Shown: positions 44,775 to 52,441 of the stretch, in pieces
Layout of the letters: the number at the start of each line of letters is the position of its first letter
Position numbering within the stretch: position 1 is the first letter of the stretch
Source of the DNA: Alloscardovia criceti DSM 17774
GTDB taxonomy: Bacteria > Actinomycetota > Actinomycetes > Actinomycetales > Bifidobacteriaceae
Length of the DNA: 64,000 nucleotides
Assembly: GCF_000376885.1 (NCBI RefSeq)
Contig: NZ_AQXR01000010.1
Location: forward strand, 310,001 to 374,000
Reading direction: 5' to 3'
Notes under the pieces: generated by a model
The model's database searches: none
What the model was told of the DNA's origin: nothing
Seen by the model: only the letters and a program-made list of their open reading frames with translations
Made by a program: the position numbers and the translations under genes

Positions 44775-45707
44775 TTAGCCCTTCACTGCACCCAGCATCA
44801 TGCCCTTGACGAAGAAACGCTGGAAGAATGGATAAACGAACAAAATTGGTAATACGACGATGACCGAAACAGTCATGCGAATTGAGGTAGGTGTCTGCTG
44901 GGTGGCCAGAGCAGCCACATTCATAGCCGATCCCGCACTGGCCTTCACAGACGCAGCTAAAGCATTTGCTTGGTTGATGTAGGTGTACAAGAGATACTGA
45001 AGCGAGTAGAGCTTCGAATCCGTCATATAAATCAGGGTGTCCTGGAAGGAGTTCCACTGGCCCACAGCCGAGAAGATGGCAACCGTTGCCAAAATTGGCG
45101 TACACATTGGCAAAATAATGCGCCAGAAAATCGTCAGCGTACCCGCGCCATCCATTTCTGCTGCTTCTTGCAAGCTGGCAGGAATCGATTCAATGAAGGT
45201 CTTCACCAAGATGATATTGAATGGCTGCACGATAGCAGGCAGCACGTATACCCAGAAATTATTGGTCAATCCCAAGTTTTTCATGGTGATAAACATCGGA
45301 ATCAAGCCCGCATTGAAGTACATAGTGATGATGACGAAACGGTACCAGAATGTACGTCCCCACATGCGCTTTTGCGTGAACATAAAGCCCAAGAAACCGC
45401 TGGCGATAACCGTCAATCCGGCACCGAGCACTGTACGAGCCAAAGAGATAAAGGCTGCTCTGCTCAAGCCCTCCATCAGGAAGACTTGCTTGTAGTTCTC
45501 CCAGTGGATGCCCTGAGGCCACCAATTGACTTGACCTGCAGCGGATGCAGAATTATCCGAAATCGAATTAATAATCAGATAATAGAAAGGATATACGCAG
45601 ATGAACGCAAAGAGGATAAAGAAAGCAATGTTAAAAACATTGTAAATTTTCTCTCCACGCGTGCGACGCATCGCCGGCGAAACGCTTGTCTTTACTGTTT
45701 TTTTCAT
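44775..45707 (-). CDS. Carbohydrate ABC transporter permease (LplC/YtcP-like)
   Basis: MalG-side membrane subunit. The 310 residues have six hydrophobic segments (first at ~25-45, FNIAFFILFAFICVYPFYY) and the cytoplasmic EAA loop SLQEAAEMDGAGTLTIFWRIILPMCTPILATVA. The C-terminal YPFFQRFFVKGMMLGAVKG is standard. AAGGA precedes the ATG. Second gene of the operon, 27 bases after the partner permease. No ATPase gene is present in the window's sugar loci. Confidence 0.93.
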   Translation of the reverse strand: MKKTVKTSVSPAMRRTRGEKIYNVFNIAFFILFAFICVYPFYYLIINSISDNSASAAGQVNWWPQGIHWENYKQVFLMEGLSRAAFISLARTVLGAGLTVIASGFLGFMFTQKRMWGRTFWYRFVIITMYFNAGLIPMFITMKNLGLTNNFWVYVLPAIVQPFNIILVKTFIESIPASLQEAAEMDGAGTLTIFWRIILPMCTPILATVAIFSAVGQWNSFQDTLIYMTDSKLYSLQYLLYTYINQANALAASVKASAGSAMNVAALATQQTPTSIRMTVSVIVVLPILFVYPFFQRFFVKGMMLGAVKG

Positions 45708-45734
45708 GATTTTTCCTTACTTTCGCTGCGCCGT

Positions 45735-46757
45735 TTAAATGATGGATTCACCGCGAGTGCGCTTCGAAATGAAGTTCACGATAAAGAGCAAGCCCACGCT
45801 TACCAAAGATTTCAGCATCGAAATAGCTGTAGCAAGCGAAAGTGAGTTGCTACCCATACCGACGTTGTACACATACAAATCCAGAACCTGGATGTGCTTC
45901 AAATTGAAAGCGTTCTGGAAGACGTAGTACTGATCCATACCATTGTTTAAGAAGTTGGATACGGACAGCATCAGTAGGACGAAGAAGGTCGGCATCAGCT
46001 GCGGAATGGTGACATGGATAATCTGCTGGAAGCGTGAAGCGCCATCGACTTGCGCTGCTTCATACAGCTCCTGGTCAATACCAGAAATACCTGCTAAGTA
46101 AAGGATGGCACCCCAACCAAGGCCCTTCCAAATATTCCACAGCAGCATCTTGAGCCACGTGTGATCATCGGAATCGAGGAACTTAATTGGCTCAGAAATC
46201 CAATGCCAATCCTGCAAAAGGCTGTTAATCATACCTGTGGAAGAAAAGAGCGCAAAAGCCACTGCGTAGACCAAAACCCAGCTGATAAAGTTCGGCAGCG
46301 TCGTCAGTGTTTGCACCAAATTCTTAAACCAACGCGCACGAATTTCGTTGAGTGCAACGGCGAATATCAGCGGGAAGAAGGCCGTCAGCAAGTTCAGACC
46401 ACTCATAGCGAATGTATTGATCAACACTTGACCAATAGCCTGCACCTGAGCCGGATTTTCCACCAGCATTTGGAACCATTGCAAGCCTACAAATTCGCTT
46501 TGCGACAGAGGAATAGGTGGCTGGTAATCAAAGAATGCGTAAATCCAGCCGAATAGTGGTAGGTAGCTAAAAAGAACTGTGAGAATGAGGAAAGGAACAA
46601 TGAGAAGCCAGATCTTAAAGCCTTGCTTCTTCTGCTCTTTCGATTTTGGGGGGCGAGCGATATTCGTATTCGATTTCGAGGTTTTACGCGAATCTTTCCG
46701 CGATATGCGCCCCTTCAGCGAACTGCCTTGCTCACCTGCTGCCACAGATAAAGACAT
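45735..46757 (-). CDS. Carbohydrate ABC transporter permease (LplB/YteP-like)
   Basis: MalF-side membrane subunit and first gene of the long operon. The 340 residues start MSLSVAAG with a basic, probably cytoplasmic leader (residues ~1-45, rich in Lys/Arg/Ser). Six membrane segments follow, with the EAA loop DQELYEAAQVDGASRFQQIIHVTIPQLMPTFFVLLML. PLFGWIYAFFDYQPPIPLSQ matches the LplB/YteP group. AGGAG precedes the ATG at 46757; a frame open to 46799 lacks it. Confidence 0.93.
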   Translation of the reverse strand: MSLSVAAGEQGSSLKGRISRKDSRKTSKSNTNIARPPKSKEQKKQGFKIWLLIVPFLILTVLFSYLPLFGWIYAFFDYQPPIPLSQSEFVGLQWFQMLVENPAQVQAIGQVLINTFAMSGLNLLTAFFPLIFAVALNEIRARWFKNLVQTLTTLPNFISWVLVYAVAFALFSSTGMINSLLQDWHWISEPIKFLDSDDHTWLKMLLWNIWKGLGWGAILYLAGISGIDQELYEAAQVDGASRFQQIIHVTIPQLMPTFFVLLMLSVSNFLNNGMDQYYVFQNAFNLKHIQVLDLYVYNVGMGSNSLSLATAISMLKSLVSVGLLFIVNFISKRTRGESII

Positions 46758-46935
46758 TTCATCTCCTTCTATCAAGCACACGCTCAGGCACTGCTCCATT
46801 GCTTACTCAAGGCGCAAGTATCCCCTGCGTGCTGCTTAATCGCCATGCCGGTCCGGCTTGGTGACAGCACAAAGTACTAACTGCATTGAGCTTTGCTATG
46901 TGTGTTGTAACCTCAGCGGTGAAGTTGTGCCTTTT

Positions 46936-46963
46936 ACTATAGAGACGTCAAAAATTGGCTCAA
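46936..46963 (-). promoter_or_regulatory. Candidate promoter of the ABC-glycosidase operon
   Basis: Minus-strand TTGAGC (46958-46963) and TATAGT (46936-46941) with a 16-base spacer, ~180 bases upstream of the first permease gene. Confidence 0.45.
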
Positions 46964-46977
46964 AAGTTTTTTGATTA

Positions 46978-47185
46978 TTTCGAAGGCAGATGTGAGTTAT
47001 TCTTACAAAGAGATATCGAAACGAACACTTTCTTACATATTTTTATCGAAATGTATGCATTTGGCTGTGCTGGGTGTACTATGGATTGTTTTTTCAGTAA
47101 GACTTAAACGTTCAGTTCATTTATGCCGTCTAACTTTCGAAACCACCCCGTTCAAAGATTTCGATGAGCACAATCGAAATTTCGA
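46978..47185. promoter_or_regulatory. Cluster of seven-eight TCGAAA/TTTCGA hexamers
   Basis: Copies lie at 46978-46983, 47016-47021, 47046-47051, 47135-47142 (TTTCGAAA, both strands), 47159-47164 and 47174-47185 (TCGAAATTTCGA, a perfect 12-base palindrome). Chance expectation in this length is about 0.1. This suggests multiple binding sites of one regulator between yesL and the operon. Confidence 0.55.
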
Positions 47186-47227
47186 AGAAAAATGTATTTA
47201 TAAAATCTCGGACGCTATAGTGAAGCT

Positions 47228-47893
47228 ATGAAATTTAACGTAAATGGGCGGTTTTGGGAATTTATACGCCAATGCGTGAGTTTTTCAGCGTTGAATATAC
47301 TCTTCGTACTCACCCTCATCCCCACCATCACTTTCGGATGCGCGCGTACAGCGTTGTACAGCACGATTTTTGCTTATCAGGACAATCCTGACATTGTCTT
47401 ATGGAAAGAATATCTGAAGCGATTTAAAAAGGAATTTCTTCCATCGCTGGCTTCATCCATGATTTATTTGGCAACCACCGCTTTGATACTCTTCAGCATC
47501 GTATTCTGGAATGCACTGGATACGAACTATGCTTACTTTGTTTTGCCGGTGCTCATTCTTGCTACCGCCATTGCCGTGTTGAGTTTCGAATTTCACTTCC
47601 CACTCTTAGCGCGTTATGCGGCTGCGTTTAGTACCACGTGGAAGAATTCACTCATGCTTCCTTGGTTTGCCTTTGGTAAAACCTTGCTTCTTCTTTTCAT
47701 CGATATCGCCTTTCTCGCGATAGTCGTGTACGCTCCTATTCTGCGCGTAGTTGTGGTTGTGCTCGGTTTTTCATGGGTAGCCTATGCAAAATCCTTTATT
47801 TTCCTACGCATTTTTAGCAGTGTGGAGAACGCAAATTCAGGCAAGCGCGAGGAAAAGCCGGATTATTCACTGCCTACGGCGAGTATTGAGTAG
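47228..47893 (+). CDS. YesL-family membrane protein (DUF624)
   Basis: A 221-residue membrane protein with about five hydrophobic segments; the opening FWEFIRQCVSFSALNILFVLTLIPTITFGCARTALYSTIF is typical of YesL/DUF624. These proteins sit beside LplABC/YtcQ-YteP-YtcP transporters in Firmicutes and Actinobacteria and are thought to assist them, though how is unknown. It is divergent from just such a transporter here, which supports the call. The ribosome site is weak. It is convergent with the LacI-2 gene. Confidence 0.88.
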   Translation: MKFNVNGRFWEFIRQCVSFSALNILFVLTLIPTITFGCARTALYSTIFAYQDNPDIVLWKEYLKRFKKEFLPSLASSMIYLATTALILFSIVFWNALDTNYAYFVLPVLILATAIAVLSFEFHFPLLARYAAAFSTTWKNSLMLPWFAFGKTLLLLFIDIAFLAIVVYAPILRVVVVVLGFSWVAYAKSFIFLRIFSSVENANSGKREEKPDYSLPTASIE

Positions 47894-47914
47894 TCGAAGG
47901 CAATTCGCAGCCTC

Positions 47915-48979
47915 TTATGCCGACTGTCTACGTTGCAATTCGAATCCAGACACATATCGGCGCGGTTCGCCGTTATACCCCTCAATGCGCTCAATGAGAT
48001 ATTCCACAGCTTTTTGTGCATATTCATCCACGTGCGGATCAATCGTAGTCAACGTTGGATTGGAATAATGCGCTTCTGGCACATTATCAAAGCCGACGAG
48101 CGCCACATCTTCAGGGATAGAAATACCGTTTTTCGCCAACTCATGGATGACGCCGAAGGCTAACGCATCGTTCGCGCAGACGATGGCATCCGGAAGCTCC
48201 ATCACCTTATTGCGCACATTATCCAGCAGATTTTTCACAACCTGCGTGCCATTTTTGTGATCGATGAGCTCACTGCGCAAAATATAGCGCATATCTACAG
48301 GTCGCTGTGCAGCACGCAGAGCATCACAGTACGCCCTTGTACGCACCGTAACCGTACCATACTCAGCATGGTCAATTCTGTGAAGATATTGCTCTTCACT
48401 CTCCCCGGCCTTCATCATCGGAGCGCCGGCAAAGGCTATTCTTTTCTTGCCTTTACGTATCAGTTCATCCACCGCAAGCATCACCGCAGCATGACCCGCC
48501 ATGGTAACGCTATCCACCTTGTTGAAGGCACTGAAGTCTGATGCGAGAACTACCGGATATGTTTGCTTAAAAATATCAGAATCTTCTCCCGCTACCTGCC
48601 CCGTGAAGAAAATCCACCCGTCTGCAGGGAGCTTGTGTGTTTCCGCTAAGATAGATTCGACATCTTGATTGTGATACCCGTATGTGCTCGTCAGCACACC
48701 ATATCCACGCTCGCGCGCAGCCTGAATAATACTATCAGCGAGATAAGGATTAAAAGGTTGAGAAAAGTCTGCAATGCCCAAACCGATAAGCTTCGTCGCC
48801 CCCGTACGCATGCTTCGGGCGGCAAGATTCACCTGATATCCCAATTTATCGATGACTTCGCGGACTCGCTTACGCGTTTCAGGACGCATATTTCCCGTAT
48901 TGTTCAACACGTTGGAAACAGTTTTAATCGACACCCCCGCTTCTTTTGCTACGTGAGTAATGGTGACTTTCTTTACCAT
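47915..48979 (-). CDS. LacI-family sugar regulator (LacI-2), paralogue of LacI-1
   Basis: A 354-residue repressor. The HTH is ITHVAKEAGVSIKTVSNVLNN, then an effector domain KLIGLGIADFSQPFNPYLAD to VALVGFDNVPEAHYSNP. It shares long identical stretches with the regulator at 24650-25720, including the whole recognition helix, so it is a paralogue. I set the ATG at 48979 (MVKKVTI). It lies at the 3' end of the GH51 transporter operon and convergent with yesL, so its likely targets are the GH51 operon and perhaps the long glycosidase operon. Confidence 0.92.
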   Translation of the reverse strand: MVKKVTITHVAKEAGVSIKTVSNVLNNTGNMRPETRKRVREVIDKLGYQVNLAARSMRTGATKLIGLGIADFSQPFNPYLADSIIQAARERGYGVLTSTYGYHNQDVESILAETHKLPADGWIFFTGQVAGEDSDIFKQTYPVVLASDFSAFNKVDSVTMAGHAAVMLAVDELIRKGKKRIAFAGAPMMKAGESEEQYLHRIDHAEYGTVTVRTRAYCDALRAAQRPVDMRYILRSELIDHKNGTQVVKNLLDNVRNKVMELPDAIVCANDALAFGVIHELAKNGISIPEDVALVGFDNVPEAHYSNPTLTTIDPHVDEYAQKAVEYLIERIEGYNGEPRRYVSGFELQRRQSA

Positions 48980-49044
48980 AATGCTACTCTTTCTTTCTTT
49001 TAACCCTTGACAATACTGTATCCAATGCTGCGCCATTTTATGAA

Positions 49045-49077
49045 TGTGGGCATGACGCTTTGCGCATCATGCCCACA
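49045..49077 (-). terminator. Hairpin at the end of the GH51 transporter operon
   Basis: Stem TGTGGGCATGA/TCATGCCCACA with an 11-base loop, 24 bases after the last permease stop. No T run on the minus strand. Confidence 0.65.
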
Positions 49078-49100
49078 TCTGGTGAGGAGAGGAATGAGAT

Positions 49101-50015
49101 TTACGACTTTACAGAACCGGCAGTAAGACCACCCACCCAGTAGCGTTGCAAGAAGAGGAAGGCCAGTACCATAGGCACAATCGAAATGAAGGCACCCGAA
49201 GTGACTAAGTTCCAGACCTGCTCGGAAGCGGCACCTGCTTGGGACTTTACCTGCCAGTTTGTCAGACCCACGGTAATTGGGAAGAGCTTTTGACTGGTCA
49301 AGACCACTTGTGGCAGGAAGTAGTTATTCCATGCAGCGACGACAGACAGCAAGAATACTGTGGTCACAGCCGGCCGCATAATAGGAAGTGACACTTTCCA
49401 GAAGGTGTAAAACTCATTTGCACCATCCACGCGTGCAGCCTCAATCATCTCATCAGGGAGCGATTCATGGCAGTAAATGCGCATAAGATACACGCCCATA
49501 GGGTTGAGCATGCTCGGCAAAAGCACCGCCCAAATGGTATCGGTCATATTGAATTTACTCATGAGCAAGAATGTAGGAATCACCAAAGCCGTAGCTGGAA
49601 TCATCAATGCGCCCAGAACGATATTGAAGTACAGGTTCTTTCCACGGAAACGGTATTTTGCGAAACCATAGCCCGCAAGAACGGAGATAGTCGTTGCGAG
49701 GAAACCTCCCACGAAAGCGTAGAAGAAGGAATTGAAAATCCAACGCCAGTAGATTCCACCCTGATAGTTCACTAAGGCGACGATATTGTCCCACAAAGCG
49801 AATTTACTATCAAACCACAAGCTGCCATGCGCGCCGAAGAATAAGCCGGAATTCGTCTTCGTAGACGCTACGAATAACCACCACACAGGCACAATGAAGT
49901 ACACACACGCGATGACGAGCACAGCTACGGTGAATACGCGCGGATGGCTTTTGGCTTTGTTGAAAGGAATGTCAGCAGATGAAGTTTTTGTATTGGAAAC
50001 AGTGGAACGTGCCAT
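49101..50015 (-). CDS. Carbohydrate ABC transporter permease (MalG-type)
   Basis: Membrane subunit, 304 residues, six hydrophobic segments. The EAA loop is MIEAARVDGANEFYTFWKVSLPIMRPAVTTVFLLS and the end FLQRYWVGGLTAGSVKS is standard for MalG-type permeases. The ATG follows the partner permease's stop by a single base. Probably imports arabinose-containing oligosaccharides, given the GH51 gene in the operon. Confidence 0.93.
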   Translation of the reverse strand: MARSTVSNTKTSSADIPFNKAKSHPRVFTVAVLVIACVYFIVPVWWLFVASTKTNSGLFFGAHGSLWFDSKFALWDNIVALVNYQGGIYWRWIFNSFFYAFVGGFLATTISVLAGYGFAKYRFRGKNLYFNIVLGALMIPATALVIPTFLLMSKFNMTDTIWAVLLPSMLNPMGVYLMRIYCHESLPDEMIEAARVDGANEFYTFWKVSLPIMRPAVTTVFLLSVVAAWNNYFLPQVVLTSQKLFPITVGLTNWQVKSQAGAASEQVWNLVTSGAFISIVPMVLAFLFLQRYWVGGLTAGSVKS

Positions 50016-50016
50016 T

Positions 50017-50925
50017 TTAGTCCCCCAATCCAGACTGTTTACGCGTCAATCGCATGAAGATGACGCTAAATATGACCACAATAAGACCTAAAGCAAAGGA
50101 AACCGTTGCAGAATAATTGGTCTGGTTGTAATTAAAGGCGAGCGCTTGAGCATACATATTTGGTGTGTATTCCGGCTGAATAACCGTAGGCGCTTGATTG
50201 CGCAGTACGTTTGGCTCTGTGTAGAACTGCAGCGTACCGATCAACGAGAAGATGGTGACCATTACCAGCGATCCTGAAACCATGGGAATCTTAATCTGGG
50301 TAGCAATTCTCAGCTCGTTGGCACCATCGATGCGAGCGGACTCATACAGGCTTGGTGAGATGGATTGCAATGCAGAGTACAAAATAACCATGTAGTATCC
50401 CGTCCACTGCCAAGTCACCACATTGACCAAGGCACCGAAAATACCTTGAGGGCTCAGAAAGTCTGGAGCTTGGAGACCGAAGAGATCAAATATGGAGGTG
50501 AATGGTCCCATGTTCTTTGAGTACATGAAGCCCCACATCAGCGCGCCGATAACGCCCGGCACTGCGTATGGCAGGAAGATAAAAAGCCTGCTGACAGAAG
50601 CGAAACGGTTTTTCAAAGAATCCATAAGCAATGCAAATATCAGTGCTAAGCCTAATTGGATAGGTACCATCACCACTGTGTAGAGTATGACGCGTCCCAT
50701 ACCCGTTAAGAAAATAGGATCTGTAAATACGCGTTGATAATTGGCAAATCCGGAGAAGTATTCACCATGAACCTGCGTATAGGTAAAGAGCGATACGATA
50801 AAAGCGTATACCAATGGAACTACGAGAAAAAGTACAAAAACAATTAAGAATGGTGCAGTAAAAATCCATCCCCACAAGCCTTGGCGACTTAAACTTTTTA
50901 CTTGGTTTTGCTTATTTTTATTCAT
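50017..50925 (-). CDS. Carbohydrate ABC transporter permease (MalF-type)
   Basis: Membrane subunit, 302 residues, six hydrophobic segments starting at ~20 (GWIFTAPFLIVFVLFLVVPLVYAF). The EAA loop is SLYESARIDGANELRIATQIKIPMVSGSLVMV. GAGAGG-like leader GAGAGGAATAAA precedes the ATG. It is separated from the binding-protein gene by ~107 bases with a strong hairpin. Confidence 0.93.
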   Translation of the reverse strand: MNKNKQNQVKSLSRQGLWGWIFTAPFLIVFVLFLVVPLVYAFIVSLFTYTQVHGEYFSGFANYQRVFTDPIFLTGMGRVILYTVVMVPIQLGLALIFALLMDSLKNRFASVSRLFIFLPYAVPGVIGALMWGFMYSKNMGPFTSIFDLFGLQAPDFLSPQGIFGALVNVVTWQWTGYYMVILYSALQSISPSLYESARIDGANELRIATQIKIPMVSGSLVMVTIFSLIGTLQFYTEPNVLRNQAPTVIQPEYTPNMYAQALAFNYNQTNYSATVSFALGLIVVIFSVIFMRLTRKQSGLGD

Positions 50926-50977
50926 TTTATTCCTCTCAAACTTTCATTCGCCTTTGAATGCGGTGAAGGAAAAGAAT

Positions 50978-51007
50978 GTGGAGGCGGGCGGAGAAACCCG
51001 CCTCCAC
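50978..51007 (-). other. GC-rich intercistronic hairpin between binding-protein and permease genes
   Basis: Stem GTGGAGGCGGG with exact complement CCCGCCTCCAC and an 8-base loop, 26 bases after the binding-protein stop. There is no T run. Such hairpins often raise the level of the binding protein over its permeases by protecting the 5' mRNA. Confidence 0.8.
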
Positions 51008-51032
51008 GATGGTGTTGGAGAAGTGTTATTCT

Positions 51033-52409
51033 CTACTCTGTAACCGTAAAGCCTTGCTGCTTTGCGTACTCATTGAGGGAATTCGTTAGCGCAGATAACG
51101 TGGAAGATGTATCTTGACCATCACGAACGATGCTTGCAAATGACTTGCTTTGAGTGTCATAGGCATAGGTCTGGAATGGCAGGAAGTCATCGCCCTTGTA
51201 TGCCTGAGCTGTAGGGATGGTTACTTCATTAATCTTCTGGTCGCCAAAGAATGGGTCTTGCAAATTCTTGAAGTAATCCGATTCGAGCATCTTCGTCCAT
51301 GCTGGGAAGAGTCCTGCTGTGGTGACGCCAATCTGCTGTGCTTCATCGGAATCGAAGAGATCGTGCGCGACCTGTACGGCCACCTTGGTATTGGCAGCTT
51401 GATCGGTTACTGCCCACGCGGAACCACCTTGGTTTACGGATGGCGTGGAGGAATCCCACACTGGAGCTTTCGCAATGCGGAAAGTGCCCTGCTCGGAACC
51501 ATCTAAGCCCTTGAGATATCCACCGAGCCAGGAAGCCTGTACATAAGCGGCGTACTTACCGGAGAGCATATTGGTATTCCAATCCGTAGTGTTGGAATCC
51601 GTCGTATCTACTAAGCCTTCTTCTACAAGGCCGCGCCAGTAGTCCATCACATCTTTGACTTCTTGACTGTTGAAATCGATGCCCACCTTGTCTGGCGTTT
51701 CAGCGGAATAGTTATACACCTTTGCTCCCTTTTGAGCAAAAAGTGCCACATTCACAGCAGTACCGTTTGGAGCCCAATCGGAAAGGTAACCATCGTATCC
51801 TGCAGCCTTCAAATCGCGACCTGCTTGTGCAAATTCTTCCCAGGTGGTTGGAACTGCAACGTTGTACTTATCAAAAACAGCCTGATTCACATACATAACG
51901 AATGGGCCCAAATCCACCGGCACACCGTAGACGGAGTCACCACCACCAATGGTTACGCCATTCCACGCACCTTCGGTGTATTCGCTCTTATACTTCGCGA
52001 AATCATACTTGGTCAGATCCACCAGATGCTTTTGCGCACCCGCCACGAATTGAGGCATTGCTTCGTACTCGAGCTGGATGATATCCGGGCCACCTTTGCC
52101 CGCCTTGATAGCATTCTGGAACTTGGTATATTCAGGTCCACCCTGACCTGCATTATTCCAGCAGACTTGCACATCATCATGCGTTTCGTTGAACTGATCT
52201 ACGATCTGCTCAATTGCTGGATACCATGCCCATACAGTAACTTTTTCCACGCCCTCTTTCTTAATGGTATTTTGGCAGCTTGCAGAGTCATTCTTATGTG
52301 CATCTGTGCCTTCAGCCGCCGCAGAGGATGAGGCAGAAGGGCTACATGCTGCCAAACCAATTGCCATACTCGCGGCCGCAACCGTAGCTAATACCTTCTT
52401 AATTTGCAT
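51033..52409 (-). CDS. Extracellular sugar-binding lipoprotein of the GH51 operon
   Basis: Captures sugars for the adjacent permeases. The 458 residues have a signal peptide with lipobox IGLAACSPS (Cys ~22), a Ser/Ala linker and a family 1 binding-protein body (EKVTVWAWYPAIEQIVDQFNETHDDVQVCWNNAGQGG, GPDIIQLEYEAMPQFV, YGVPVDLGPFVMYVNQAVFDKYN). AAAGGAG precedes the ATG. The gene follows GH51 by 32 bases. The pairing suggests arabino-oligosaccharides as ligand. Confidence 0.93.
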   Translation of the reverse strand: MQIKKVLATVAAASMAIGLAACSPSASSSAAAEGTDAHKNDSASCQNTIKKEGVEKVTVWAWYPAIEQIVDQFNETHDDVQVCWNNAGQGGPEYTKFQNAIKAGKGGPDIIQLEYEAMPQFVAGAQKHLVDLTKYDFAKYKSEYTEGAWNGVTIGGGDSVYGVPVDLGPFVMYVNQAVFDKYNVAVPTTWEEFAQAGRDLKAAGYDGYLSDWAPNGTAVNVALFAQKGAKVYNYSAETPDKVGIDFNSQEVKDVMDYWRGLVEEGLVDTTDSNTTDWNTNMLSGKYAAYVQASWLGGYLKGLDGSEQGTFRIAKAPVWDSSTPSVNQGGSAWAVTDQAANTKVAVQVAHDLFDSDEAQQIGVTTAGLFPAWTKMLESDYFKNLQDPFFGDQKINEVTIPTAQAYKGDDFLPFQTYAYDTQSKSFASIVRDGQDTSSTLSALTNSLNEYAKQQGFTVTE

Positions 52410-52441
52410 GAGATACTCCTTTGTTCTCTATCTTTTCTCTC

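Larger units (their letters stand above)
46758..47227. other. 470-base divergent control region of the ABC operon and yesL
   Basis: No credible gene; an open frame at 46971-47231 begins with TTG and lacks a ribosome site. It contains a minus-strand promoter candidate (46936-46963) and a cluster of TCGAAA hexamers (46978-47185), listed separately. Composition is AT-rich with respect to the genes on each side. Confidence 0.7.

Noticed and set aside
44759..44775. Hairpin AGCCTCGGAAGGCT at the end of the second permease gene
   Set aside because: Very short stem overlapping the stop codon and without a T run; the operon clearly continues.
46971..47231. Plus-strand open frame ending in an ATGA overlap with yesL
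   Set aside because: TTG start, no ribosome site, and it is filled with the TCGAAA repeats; more likely control DNA.
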